The notes under the pieces: model-generated
What the model was told of the DNA's origin: nothing
The model's database searches: none
The model's input: the letters and a program-made list of their open reading frames with translations, nothing else
Shown: positions 1 to 7,171 of the stretch, piece by piece
Layout: each line of letters opens with the position of its first letter
Position numbering within the stretch: position 1 is the stretch's first letter
Assembly: GCF_013394595.1 (NCBI RefSeq)
Contig: NZ_CP053348.1
Span: 2,568,001 to 2,632,000 of the forward strand
DNA: 64,000 nucleotides
DNA from: Winogradskyella forsetii
GTDB taxonomy: Bacteria; Bacteroidota; Bacteroidia; Flavobacteriales; Flavobacteriaceae
Direction: 5' to 3'
Program-made: the position numbers and the translations under genes

Positions 1-342
1 AAATTTGGAAAGGTAAATAGACCCGTTAGAGCATACGAAGCGATTGTTAAACGCTACCAAGAAAGGCTGTCAGATGCAAAAGGCAAAACTTATAAAGCGT
101 CTCAAAACATGAAAGTTCCTAAACTGGCAGACAAACAATATCTTTTAAACCGATTGCAAACCGAAGAAAAGAAACTACAATACAAAACCAGGCGAATTAG
201 CGATAAGAATTTAGACACCGTAGTTTTGCCGCATCCTTTAATGGGCAAAATGCCAGTTCGAGAACTAATTATGTGGACCGCCCATCATGTTGAGCATCAT
301 ACTGAGATTTTGAAAAGCTCCTATTCAAATTTGAGCGACTAA
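1..342 (+). CDS. DinB-family protein, C-terminal part (5' end outside window)
   Basis: The frame is open from base 1, so the start lies outside the window; 113 codons are visible. The readable part ends in a helix carrying a His-His-Val-Glu-His-His cluster (visible residues 95-100). This is the type of C-terminal metal-binding histidine patch seen in DinB/YfiT-like four-helix-bundle proteins, many of which are thiol-dependent or of unknown enzymatic role. A Met at visible residue 37 could start a shorter protein, but coding character continues upstream of it, so it is probably internal. It converges with purC with only 3 bp between the stop codons. Family assignment is moderately sure; no substrate can be named. 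Confidence 0.75.
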   Translation, partial: KFGKVNRPVRAYEAIVKRYQERLSDAKGKTYKASQNMKVPKLADKQYLLNRLQTEEKKLQYKTRRISDKNLDTVVLPHPLMGKMPVRELIMWTAHHVEHHTEILKSSYSNLSD

Positions 343-345
343 AAA

Positions 346-1299
346 CTAAACAACTTTCAAATACTCTAAAACATTACCCTCAATCCGACTCTGAATATCA
401 GAGACATCTGCTTTTACAAATGTATCTCCTGTAATATTCTCATAAAGTTCGATATAGCGTTCGCTTACTGATTCAATATATTCATCACTCATAACAGGAA
501 CGGATTGCCCCTCTAAGCCTTGGAAATCATTGGCAATCAACCATTGTCTTACAAATTCTTTAGACAATTGTTTTTGCGCCTCTCCTCTATCTTGACGCTC
601 TTGGTAACCATCAGCATAGAAATAACGTGAAGAATCTGGTGTATGGATCTCGTCAATCAAAACAATTTTACCGTCCTTTGTTTTCCCGAATTCGTATTTT
701 GTATCGCCTAAAATTAGCCCGCGATCTGCTGCGATCTCTGTTCCTCTTTGGAATAGTTTTCTGGTGTAATCTTCAAGAACATTATAATCTTCTTCAGACA
801 CGATGCCTTTTTTCAAAATATCTTCTCGAGAAATATCCTCGTCATGATCGCCCATTTCAGCCTTTGTGGCTGGTGTGATAATAGGATTTGGAAATTTATC
901 GTTTTCTTTCATGCCTTCTGGCATTGCAACGCCGCAAAGGATTCGTTTTCCTGCTTTATATTCACGAGCTGCATGACCAGACATATAACCACGAATCACC
1001 ATTTCCACTTTAAACGGTTCGCATAAATGCCCGACGGCGACATTAGGATCTGGCGTCGCCACCAACCAATTGGGCACCAAATCCTCAGTCGCTTTCATCA
1101 TCTTCGTTGCAATCTGATTTAAGATTTGCCCTTTATAAGGAATTCCTTTTGGCATCACCACATCAAAGGCACTTAAGCGATCAGTGGCAACCATGACCAA
1201 TTGTTCATCATTAATATTATAAACTTCCCTTACTTTTCCTTTATAAACACTTTTTTGATTTGGAAAATTGAAATTAGTGTCTGTTATGGTGTTTGACAT
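346..1299 (-). CDS. purC: Phosphoribosylaminoimidazole-succinocarboxamide synthase (SAICAR synthetase)
   Basis: PurC joins aspartate to CAIR with ATP, the eighth step of de novo IMP synthesis in the cytosol. The 317-residue protein shows the family hallmarks: the N-terminal KGKVREVY nucleotide-binding strand-turn (about residues 21-28), [12 protein letters not shown] in the middle, and the [10 protein letters not shown] and [14 protein letters not shown] signatures in the C-terminal half. The length fits the longer Bacteroidota/eukaryote-like form rather than the roughly 240-residue E. coli type. The ATG at 1297-1299 on the complement is preceded by an A/T-rich leader. It lies downstream of phoH on the same strand, with about 180 bp and a hairpin repeat between them, so co-transcription is uncertain. 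purL, another gene of the pathway, lies near 58-62 kb. Confidence 0.97.
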   Translation of the reverse strand: MSNTITDTNFNFPNQKSVYKGKVREVYNINDEQLVMVATDRLSAFDVVMPKGIPYKGQILNQIATKMMKATEDLVPNWLVATPDPNVAVGHLCEPFKVEMVIRGYMSGHAAREYKAGKRILCGVAMPEGMKENDKFPNPIITPATKAEMGDHDEDISREDILKKGIVSEEDYNVLEDYTRKLFQRGTEIAADRGLILGDTKYEFGKTKDGKIVLIDEIHTPDSSRYFYADGYQERQDRGEAQKQLSKEFVRQWLIANDFQGLEGQSVPVMSDEYIESVSERYIELYENITGDTFVKADVSDIQSRIEGNVLEYLKVV

Positions 1300-1451
1300 T
1301 ATTAGATTTAATTTTTTTGAATTTTTGCGGATTTCTTTTTTGAACGTATGGACAAGTCGCGAGTTCTCCGTCCCTTCATATTTGAATAAAAATTATAGTT
1401 TTCATTAATGTGGTCATACTATCAAATCATCATGTTTTTAAATTATGAGTT

Positions 1452-1476
1452 TTCCCCTTTGGGGAATTAAAGGGGA
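1452..1476. repeat. Short hairpin repeat of the TTCCCCTTTGGGGAA type
   Basis: Positions 1452-1466 form a perfect 6-bp-arm inverted repeat around TTT, followed by a TTAAAGGGG tail. A diverged copy lies at 3563-3590 (CTTTCC-TTT-GGAAAG followed by TTTAGGAAAGG). Both sit at gene ends, like other small palindromic elements in this window. This one starts just after the phoH stop codon and could also act as a weak terminator. Confidence 0.55.
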
Positions 1477-2430
1477 TTATTCCCTATTCTCAATACTCTT
1501 ATAAGCTGCAATTACTTTCTTAACCAATTTATGGCGAATCACATCTTTGTCGTCTAAATAAATCATACCAATACCTTCCACATTTTTTAACACCAAAAGC
1601 GCCTCTTTCAATCCAGATGTTGTACGACGTGGCAAATCCACCTGTCCAGGATCACCTGTGAGTAAAAATTTCGCATTCTTACCCATTCGAGTTAAAAACA
1701 TCTTCATTTGGGCATGTGTCGTGTTCTGACCTTCATCCAAAATTACAAAAGCATGATCCAGTGTACGACCGCGCATAAAAGCCAATGGTGCAATTTGTAT
1801 CACGCCTTTTTCGATATAACTTTCCAGTTTTTCGTGAGGAATCATATCACGCAAGGCATCATACAAGGGTTGCATATATGGATCTAATTTTTCTTTTAAA
1901 TCCCCTGGCAAGAACCCTAAATTCTCACCAGCTTCCACTGCAGGACGCGTTAAAATAATCCGCTTTACTTCTTTGCTTTTTAGGGCTTGTACCGCTAAAG
2001 CAACTCCTGTATAGGTCTTACCTGTTCCGGCCGGACCAATGGCAAAAACCATATCGTTTTTACGCATGCTTTCCACCAACTTGCGCTGATTTGCTGTTTG
2101 TGCCTTTATTAATTTTCCACCAACGCCATGCACTATAACTTCGCCACTTTTGTCAGATGTGTTATAATCGTCGCTACTCTGGCTTGTTAAAACACGCTCT
2201 ATTACATTTTCGTCCAGTTTGTTATATTTTGCAAAATGCTCTATTAACATATTCATTCTGCGATCAAACTCTTCGAGTAAATCTTCATCGCCATAGGCTT
2301 TTATCTTATTGCCTCTCGCGACAATTTTAAGTTTTGGGAAATACTTTTTTAGAAGTACAATGTTTGCATTTTGTGCACCGAAGAATTCTTTTGGAGTTAT
2401 TTCTTCGAGTTCTAGGATAAGTTCGTTCAA
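1477..2430 (-). CDS. PhoH family protein (PhoH-like ATPase)
   Basis: A 317-residue cytosolic P-loop ATPase of the PhoH/YbeZ type, a family linked to RNA metabolism and often acting with YbeY. Seen in the sequence: an N-terminal region with a KH-like character, the Walker A motif GPAGTGKT at residues 132-139, the Walker B-like FVILDEGQN near residue 230, and the conserved LTGDPGQVDLP stretch after it. The start codon is TTG (complement of CAA at 2428-2430): an in-frame TAA lies six codons upstream and the next Met is residue 59, inside the conserved region, so the TTG is needed. It is divergent from the SAM hydrolase gene across a 150-bp gap. Confidence 0.92.
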   Translation of the reverse strand: MNELILELEEITPKEFFGAQNANIVLLKKYFPKLKIVARGNKIKAYGDEDLLEEFDRRMNMLIEHFAKYNKLDENVIERVLTSQSSDDYNTSDKSGEVIVHGVGGKLIKAQTANQRKLVESMRKNDMVFAIGPAGTGKTYTGVALAVQALKSKEVKRIILTRPAVEAGENLGFLPGDLKEKLDPYMQPLYDALRDMIPHEKLESYIEKGVIQIAPLAFMRGRTLDHAFVILDEGQNTTHAQMKMFLTRMGKNAKFLLTGDPGQVDLPRRTTSGLKEALLVLKNVEGIGMIYLDDKDVIRHKLVKKVIAAYKSIENRE

Positions 2431-2581
2431 AAGCTTGCTTTGTTTAGTTTAAACCAACAAATATTAAAATTCATTTGGTCCGTTAATCTCTTTTCTTTTC
2501 TTAATTTTGTGATTCTGTTGTATGACACAAAGCTAATAATTTTACAACCACAAATCTTAAAAAAATATCAACAATCAATCC

Positions 2582-3427
2582 ATGGCGATAATCACTTTAA
2601 CGACTGATTTTGGAGAAAAAGACCACTTTGCAGGAGCCACAAAAGGAGCGATTTATAGCGAACTTGAGGATATTAGGATTGTAGATATCTCTCATTGTGT
2701 ATCACCATTTAATATTTCTGAAGCGGCTTATATTATTCAAAATGCCTACAGTAGTTTCCCAAAAGGAACGATTCATTTAATAGGAATTGATTCTGAATTA
2801 AGTCCTGAAAATAAGCATATTGCAGTTAAATTAGACGACCATTACTTTATATGCGCCAACAATGGTATTATGAGCATGATATGTACGGAAATCGCACCAG
2901 AAAAAATCGTTGAAATTAATATACACGACAGAGTTGAAACCAACTTTCCTGTTTTGGATATTTTTGTAAAAGTGGCTTGTCATATTGCACGAGGCGGAAC
3001 CTTGGATGTGATTGGAAAAGTTATTAACACAATTAAACCAATTAAAAATTTAGTGCCTTTTGTAAATGATGAGCAGAACCAAATTATTGGGAGTGTTATC
3101 TATATTGACAATTATGGAAATGTGGTGACCAATATTAAACGCAAATTTTTTGAAACCGTTCAAAAAGGAAGGGCTTATGAGGTTTTTGCTAGAAACCATA
3201 TGTTTAAAAAAATTCATAATAAATTTAGTGATATCATAAATTTTGAAATCGAAGAATCCAAACGCGATGTTGAAGGCAAAGGCTTAGTCGTTTTTAACTC
3301 TTCCGATTATTTAGAAATAGCTGTTTATAAAAGTAATTGCACCACAGTGGGTGGCGCTTCTACGTTGATGGGTTTAAAAAATATGGATACGGTTACCGTG
3401 AATTTTAAGCCCATCCTTTCCCGATAG
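2582..3427 (+). CDS. SAM hydrolase / SAM-dependent halogenase-fold protein (DUF62 family)
   Basis: A 281-residue member of the DUF62 (S-adenosyl-L-methionine hydroxide adenosyltransferase) family, which most often hydrolyses SAM to adenosine and methionine; true halogenases are rare members. Seen: the N-terminal LTTDFGEKDHFAG motif with its conserved Asp and SAM-contacting residues, the DISH turn, and the C-terminal YIDNYGNVVTNI motif that forms the second half of the SAM site. No halogenase-specific insertion is evident, so hydrolase is the better call. The last codons and the TAG stop lie within a dispersed palindrome (3419-3436), so the tail Pro-Ile-Leu-Ser-Arg probably comes from a repeat insertion. 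It is divergent from phoH. Confidence 0.88.
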   Translation: MAIITLTTDFGEKDHFAGATKGAIYSELEDIRIVDISHCVSPFNISEAAYIIQNAYSSFPKGTIHLIGIDSELSPENKHIAVKLDDHYFICANNGIMSMICTEIAPEKIVEINIHDRVETNFPVLDIFVKVACHIARGGTLDVIGKVINTIKPIKNLVPFVNDEQNQIIGSVIYIDNYGNVVTNIKRKFFETVQKGRAYEVFARNHMFKKIHNKFSDIINFEIEESKRDVEGKGLVVFNSSDYLEIAVYKSNCTTVGGASTLMGLKNMDTVTVNFKPILSR

Positions 3428-3436
3428 CTAACGGGA
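3419..3436. repeat. TCCCGATAGCTAACGGGA palindromic repeat carrying a stop codon
   Basis: An 18-bp near-perfect palindrome differing by one base from the perfect palindrome at 8676-8693. The TAG stop of the SAM hydrolase gene (3425-3427) is the centre of the element. It runs straight into a GGGATTCCCA half of another repeat family at about 3433-3441. Confidence 0.7.
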
Positions 3437-3562
3437 TTCCCAAAGGAAAGGAAAACGATAGGTATAAACAGTGAACATAGGAGTGAGAATACATTTCTTT
3501 ACTGTAGGAAAAATAGGATTGTCTAAAAGGTATATTTTAATATTCACAACAGTGAGAAAGTT

Positions 3563-3596
3563 CTTTCCTTTGGAAAGGATTTAGGAAAGGCTTTTT
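3563..3596. repeat. Hairpin repeat CTTTCC-TTT-GGAAAG with T-rich tail
   Basis: A perfect 6-bp inverted repeat around TTT (3563-3577), followed by a TTTAGGAAAGG tail and five T residues at 3592-3596. It has the same architecture as the element at 1452-1476. It could act as an intrinsic terminator downstream of the SAM hydrolase gene, but the gap to that gene (135 bp) makes a dispersed repeat the simpler reading. Confidence 0.5.
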
Positions 3597-3620
3597 ATAA
3601 TATGGGTACAAAAGAAAAAG

Positions 3621-3640
3621 ATTCCCACTTTCGTGGAAAC
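3621..3640. repeat. GATTCCCA-TTTCGTGGGAA family hairpin repeat
   Basis: An inverted repeat with arms TTCC(C)AC and GTGGAA around TTTC. The same family occurs at 6970-6991. It sits immediately before the ATG at 3644; translating it gives the artefact DSHFRGNK in an upstream in-frame extension, which is why the start at 3602 was not used. Confidence 0.6.
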
Positions 3641-3643
3641 AAG

Positions 3644-3940
3644 ATGTTAGTAAGAATTGTAAAAATGAGCTTTGAACCTTCTAAAATTGAAGAATTCTTG
3701 GCTAATTTTGAAACGGTAAAAGAAAAGATTCGAAATTTTGAAGGCTGCCAGTTTTTAGAATTGTATCGCGACCAAAATACCACCAATATCTTTTTTACTT
3801 ATAGTTATTGGGATTCGGAAGAGGATTTAAATAATTATAGGCACTCTGAATTGTTTAAAGGGGTTTGGGCTAAGACAAAACCATTATTTAATGGAAAACC
3901 TGAAGCTTGGAGTGTGGACAAATTGGCGATTTTAGATTGA
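3644..3940 (+). CDS. Antibiotic biosynthesis monooxygenase (ABM)-like domain protein
   Basis: A 98-residue single-domain protein whose pattern (LVRIVKMSFEPSKIEEFL at the N-terminus, FEGCQFLELYRDQ in the middle, YWDSEEDLNNYRHSELF near the end) fits the dimeric alpha+beta-barrel ABM fold found in YgiN-like quinol monooxygenases and heme-degrading relatives. No catalytic residue can be assigned, because ABM proteins differ widely in chemistry. I chose the ATG at 3644; an in-frame ATG at 3602 only adds 14 residues translated from a hairpin repeat. It is followed by the heptamer repeat and gldF on the same strand. Function is unknown beyond the fold. Confidence 0.75.
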   Translation: MLVRIVKMSFEPSKIEEFLANFETVKEKIRNFEGCQFLELYRDQNTTNIFFTYSYWDSEEDLNNYRHSELFKGVWAKTKPLFNGKPEAWSVDKLAILD

Positions 3941-4000
3941 CGAATTACGAATAAAAACAAAATTTCGCATTGTGTCGTTGGCGCAAAGCAAAATGAAAAC

Positions 4001-4063
4001 TGAACTCTGAACTCTGAACTCTGAACTCTGAACTCTGAACACCGAACACCGAACACTGAACAC
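4001..4063 (+). repeat. Tandem 7-bp repeat (TGAACTC)5 plus four variant units, abutting gldF
   Basis: Nine consecutive 7-bp units: five TGAACTC, then TGAACAC, CGAACAC, CGAACAC and TGAACAC, ending in TGAAAA just before the ATG of gldF at 4070. The perfect units at the 5' end look recently expanded and the 3' units older. No promoter-like -7 box is visible between the array and the start codon, so the array would form most of the mRNA leader if transcription starts upstream. Confidence 0.9.
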
Positions 4064-4069
4064 TGAAAA

Positions 4070-4792
4070 ATGCTAGCAATACTTAAAAAAGAAATAAACA
4101 CCTTCTTCGCTTCGCCAATTGGCTATTTGGTCATTGGTGTCTTTTTATTACTCAACGGACTATTTCTTTGGGTTTTTAAAGGTGAATTCAATATTTTGGA
4201 TAATGGACAAGCTAGTTTGTCATCGTTCTTTTTATTGGCACCATGGATTCTTATTTTTTTAGTGCCAGCAGTGACGATGCGAAGTTTTAGTGACGAAAAA
4301 AAACAAGGCACTCTAGAGTTATTGGTTACCAAACCAATTTCTCATTTTCAGATTGTATTAGGCAAATATTTTGGCGCTTTTGCATTGATTTTAATGGCTC
4401 TTATTCCCACGCTGCTATACGTGTACACGGTTTATCAATTAGGAAATCCAGAAGGCAATCTCGATATGGGCAGCACCATCGGTTCCTATTTTGGACTTTT
4501 ATTTTTAGTTGGAGCTTATACAGCCATTGGCGTGTTTGCCTCTACGCTTTCCGAAAATCAGATTGTGGCTTTTATCATTGCTGTTTTTATCTGTTTCTTT
4601 TTCTATTTCGGATTTGAAGGTTTATCGAATTATAATATTTTCGACAATCTTGTTTATATGGAAAATCTTGGTATGTCCGCACATTACAACAGTATGAGTC
4701 GTGGTGTTATTGACACAAGGGATTTGGTGTATTTTATAAGTATAGCCATAGCATTTTTGCTATTTACAAAACTGAGAATTCAAAAGCAGTAA
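4070..4792 (+). CDS. gldF: Gliding motility ABC transporter permease subunit GldF
   Basis: A 240-residue integral membrane protein of the ABC-2 permease type with about six hydrophobic segments (roughly residues 18-38, 52-74, 100-122, 137-160, 166-186, 217-236). The N-terminal LKKEINTFFASPIGYLVI and the SFSDEKKQGTLELLVTKPIS cytoplasmic loop are typical of GldF/NosY-like permeases. In gliding Bacteroidota GldF works with the ATPase GldA and the auxiliary subunit GldG; no gldA lies in this window. The ATG at 4070 directly follows the heptamer repeat. Next comes a small membrane gene (1 bp gap) and then gldG, which supports the name. Confidence 0.92.
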   Translation: MLAILKKEINTFFASPIGYLVIGVFLLLNGLFLWVFKGEFNILDNGQASLSSFFLLAPWILIFLVPAVTMRSFSDEKKQGTLELLVTKPISHFQIVLGKYFGAFALILMALIPTLLYVYTVYQLGNPEGNLDMGSTIGSYFGLLFLVGAYTAIGVFASTLSENQIVAFIIAVFICFFFYFGFEGLSNYNIFDNLVYMENLGMSAHYNSMSRGVIDTRDLVYFISIAIAFLLFTKLRIQKQ

Positions 4793-4793
4793 G

Positions 4794-5291
4794 ATGATTA
4801 TCACACCCTTATTATTCCTGTTTTTAGTCATCGTTTTTGTACTGTTATTTTTATTTTTAAATACAGTTGATAAACGAAAATGGCTCTCGGCATTAATAAG
4901 CTTGATTTTGACCCCTTTTGTATTTTTCTTTATGTTTTATCCATTTCTGAATATCATTAGCAGTTATCATCATCAGAAATATTTTGATAGTGAGGCTTGG
5001 ATCGAATCACCAGCATTACGTTATGAGATGATTGATAATACTATGGCATCAGACACCTTAATTGGCGCATCAAAGGAAAGCATAACAAAGCTTTTAGGAA
5101 AAGCAGAGTGGCTCTCATGGGACGAATCAAAAAAAACACACGATGCTGACAAATGGAATTACGGACTTGGCATTGAACCCGGAGCTTTTAACACTAAGCA
5201 AGAGCGTGTAGAAATAACGTTTCAAAATGGCAAAGTCATCGCTTTAAAACCGTATCAAGAAGAAATAACTTTCGAGAATGAAGAAGAATAA
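4794..5291 (+). CDS. Unknown two-TM protein with BamE/SmpA-like tail, inserted between gldF and gldG
   Basis: A 165-residue protein not recognised by name. Two strongly hydrophobic helices fill residues 4-22 and 32-56. The soluble C-terminal part (about residues 70-160) has the pattern LIGASKESITKLLGK ... KWNYGLG ... VEITFQNGKVIAL, which resembles the short alpha-beta-beta fold of SmpA/OmlA (BamE)-like domains by eye; this is inference. It starts 1 bp after the gldF stop and its last 14 bp overlap the start of gldG in another frame, so it is translationally coupled to both. Many flavobacteria have gldF and gldG adjacent, so a gene placed between them may encode an accessory protein of this transporter. 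Confidence 0.8.
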   Translation: MIITPLLFLFLVIVFVLLFLFLNTVDKRKWLSALISLILTPFVFFFMFYPFLNIISSYHHQKYFDSEAWIESPALRYEMIDNTMASDTLIGASKESITKLLGKAEWLSWDESKKTHDADKWNYGLGIEPGAFNTKQERVEITFQNGKVIALKPYQEEITFENEEE

Positions 5292-6948
5292 ATCTATTTT
5301 ATATAGCATTGCTATTGTTGTTGCACTCATTATTGTGAATTCGATTTCAAGTTCGGTGTATCAACGCTTCGATCTTACAAAAGATAATCGGTATACGCTT
5401 TCGGATGCTTCAAAATCATTGGTTAATGATTTGGATTCGCCTTTAATAATCGATGTGTTTTTGGAAGGGGATTTTCCTTCGGAATTTAGGTTACTTCAAA
5501 CTGAAGTCAGACAGATTGTAGATGAATTTCAATTAAAATCAAATCGAATTGTTGTTAATTATATTGATCCAATTAAAGATGAAAACACACGGCAACAATA
5601 TATAGAGGAGTTAACAAAACAAGGCTTAGAACCTTATATTAACACCGATAATAGTACAGGAAAAGTAACGCAAGACATCATTTTTCCTTGGGCTTATGCC
5701 AGTTATAAAAATGGACGTGTGAAAATTCCACTTTTAAAACGAAGCATCACACAAGGTTTACAGGAGCAGATTAATAATTCGGTGCAATCGTTGGAATATG
5801 CTTTTGCAGATGGTTTTAGCAAATTGGTCAATGCCAAGTCAAAAAAGATTGCAATTTTGAAAGGTAATGGGCAGTTAGACGATATTTATATCGCTGACTT
5901 TCTTCAAACGATAAGACCTTATTATAATTTGGCGCAATTCACTTTAGATAGTGTGGCTACCAATCCACAAGGCACGTTAGACAAATTGAAGGACTACGAT
6001 TTAATTATTTCTGCAAAACCTAGTATTCCATTTTCAGAGAATGAAAAGCTTATTTTAGATCAATATACCATGAATGGTGGCAAAAGTCTATGGCTAACAG
6101 AATCCGTGGTTATGGACAAGGACAGTTTGTATAATGAGGCAGGCACAGGCGTTTCAATTATGCGCGATTTGAATTTGAATGATTTTTTCTTCAAATACGG
6201 TGTTCGCGTGAACCCAACTTTAGTAAAAGACCTCTACTCTGCTCCGATTATGTTATCGATTGGAGAAGGCAGTCAGGCGCAAATGCAACCGATTCAATGG
6301 CAATATTCACCTCTGGCAGCATCCAATCCCAATCATCCAATTACCAAAAATTTAAACTTGGTAAAATTTGATTTTGCGAGTCCGATTGACACCTTAAAAA
6401 ATAGCATCAAAAAATCCATTTTATTACAGAGTTCGCCAAAATCCAAGTTAGAAGGTGCTCCAACTACAATTTCATTAGCGAACGTAACGCAAGCACCAGA
6501 TGAAACCTCGTATGATAAAGGTCCTCAAAATTTAGCCGTTCTTTTAGAAGGCGCGTTTACTTCGGTTTATGATAAACGTGTTTTACCTTTTAAAGTGACT
6601 AATTTTAAGTCTAAAAGTGTTGACACTAAAATGGTCGTGATTTCGGATGGTAATGTGGTTAAAAATGAAGTTATAAAAAACAGACCTTTAGAGTTGGGCT
6701 TTGACCAACTCACAGGAAAATCGTTTGGCAACAAGGAATTTGTGCTTAATACAGTCAATTACCTTTTGGACGATACAGGACTTATAAACATTAGAGCCAA
6801 GGAGATTAGTGTCGCTTTTTTGGATGCCGATAAAGTAAAAGACAGCAAAGGAACTTGGCAATTTATCAATATTGCTTTGCCGCTTATACTATTAGGCTTG
6901 TTTGGCTTTGTTTTTAACTATTTGAGAAAACGTAAATACGCCTCTTAA
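5278..6948 (+). CDS. gldG: Gliding motility-associated ABC transporter auxiliary protein GldG
   Basis: A 556-residue protein with an N-terminal membrane anchor (about residues 6-26), a large extracytoplasmic domain and a C-terminal membrane helix (about residues 530-548) followed by KRK. This is the layout of GldG, which pairs with GldF and the ATPase GldA and is required for gliding in Flavobacterium. The RFDLTKDNRYTLSDASKSLV stretch after the first helix is characteristic of the family (IFT52-like/DUF4350 fold). The ATG at 5278 overlaps the last 14 bp of the preceding gene, where an A/G-rich GAAGAAGAA run serves both frames. The length matches known GldG proteins. Confidence 0.93.
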   Translation: MKKNKSILYSIAIVVALIIVNSISSSVYQRFDLTKDNRYTLSDASKSLVNDLDSPLIIDVFLEGDFPSEFRLLQTEVRQIVDEFQLKSNRIVVNYIDPIKDENTRQQYIEELTKQGLEPYINTDNSTGKVTQDIIFPWAYASYKNGRVKIPLLKRSITQGLQEQINNSVQSLEYAFADGFSKLVNAKSKKIAILKGNGQLDDIYIADFLQTIRPYYNLAQFTLDSVATNPQGTLDKLKDYDLIISAKPSIPFSENEKLILDQYTMNGGKSLWLTESVVMDKDSLYNEAGTGVSIMRDLNLNDFFFKYGVRVNPTLVKDLYSAPIMLSIGEGSQAQMQPIQWQYSPLAASNPNHPITKNLNLVKFDFASPIDTLKNSIKKSILLQSSPKSKLEGAPTTISLANVTQAPDETSYDKGPQNLAVLLEGAFTSVYDKRVLPFKVTNFKSKSVDTKMVVISDGNVVKNEVIKNRPLELGFDQLTGKSFGNKEFVLNTVNYLLDDTGLINIRAKEISVAFLDADKVKDSKGTWQFINIALPLILLGLFGFVFNYLRKRKYAS

Positions 6949-6969
6949 AATCTGAACTTTACTACAGCG

Positions 6970-6991
6970 GGATTCCCAATTTCGTGGGAAA
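6970..6991. repeat. GGATTCCCA-TTTCGTGGGAA hairpin repeat
   Basis: An inverted repeat with arms TTCCCA and TGGGAA, of the same family as 3621-3640. It lies just after gldG and before the dnaN promoter region; followed by AAAATTTGTT, it could also help end the gldFG transcript. Confidence 0.6.
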
Positions 6992-7033
6992 AATTTGTTA
7001 ATAAGTTTGTTTTATAAAACCCTTCTATTGAGA

Positions 7034-7041
7034 TATATTTG
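7034..7041 (+). promoter_or_regulatory. Putative -7 promoter element TATATTTG for dnaN
   Basis: A perfect match to the Bacteroidota primary-sigma -7 consensus TAnnTTTG. No good -33 TTTG lies at the usual spacing (the nearest is 24 bp upstream). Transcription would start near 7046, leaving a leader of about 125 nt that contains the inverted repeat at 7082-7137. Confidence 0.45.
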
Positions 7042-7081
7042 TAAGACGAACCAAAAAGAATTCAACACATATATTCATCGT

Positions 7082-7137
7082 GAAACATCTAACCGAATAG
7101 GTTGGATTTTATCTTTAAATTCTAAATAAGATGTTTC
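7082..7137 (+). other. Inverted repeat in the dnaN leader
   Basis: GAAACATCT at 7082-7090 pairs perfectly with AGATGTTTC at 7129-7137. Inside lies a second hairpin (ATCTAACC with GGTTGGAT, one mismatch) that competes for the ATCT of the outer stem. It could be a structured 5' leader of dnaN or another dispersed repeat; I do not recognise it as a known riboswitch or ribosomal-protein leader. Confidence 0.4.
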
Positions 7138-7171
7138 GTGTTACGAATAAAAAACAATTAATATAGAACAC

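Noticed and set aside
2582..3427. SAM-dependent fluorinase or chlorinase
   Set aside because: The family fold fits, but nothing indicates a halogenase-specific loop; most DUF62 proteins hydrolyse SAM, so I kept the hydrolase call.
3602..3643. Longer start for the ABM-like gene
   Set aside because: The extra 14 residues (including DSHFRGNK) are the translation of a dispersed hairpin repeat, so the ATG at 3644 is preferred.
4001..4063. CRISPR-like repeat array
   Set aside because: Units are 7 bp with no spacers; there are no cas genes in the window. It is a simple tandem repeat.
3835..4101. Open frame on the minus strand across the heptamer array
   Set aside because: Its sequence is a periodic translation of the TGAACTC repeat and of the opposite-strand genes; the product has no coding character.
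7082..7137. Known riboswitch in the dnaN leader
   Set aside because: Only two simple hairpins are visible; no conserved riboswitch core could be matched.
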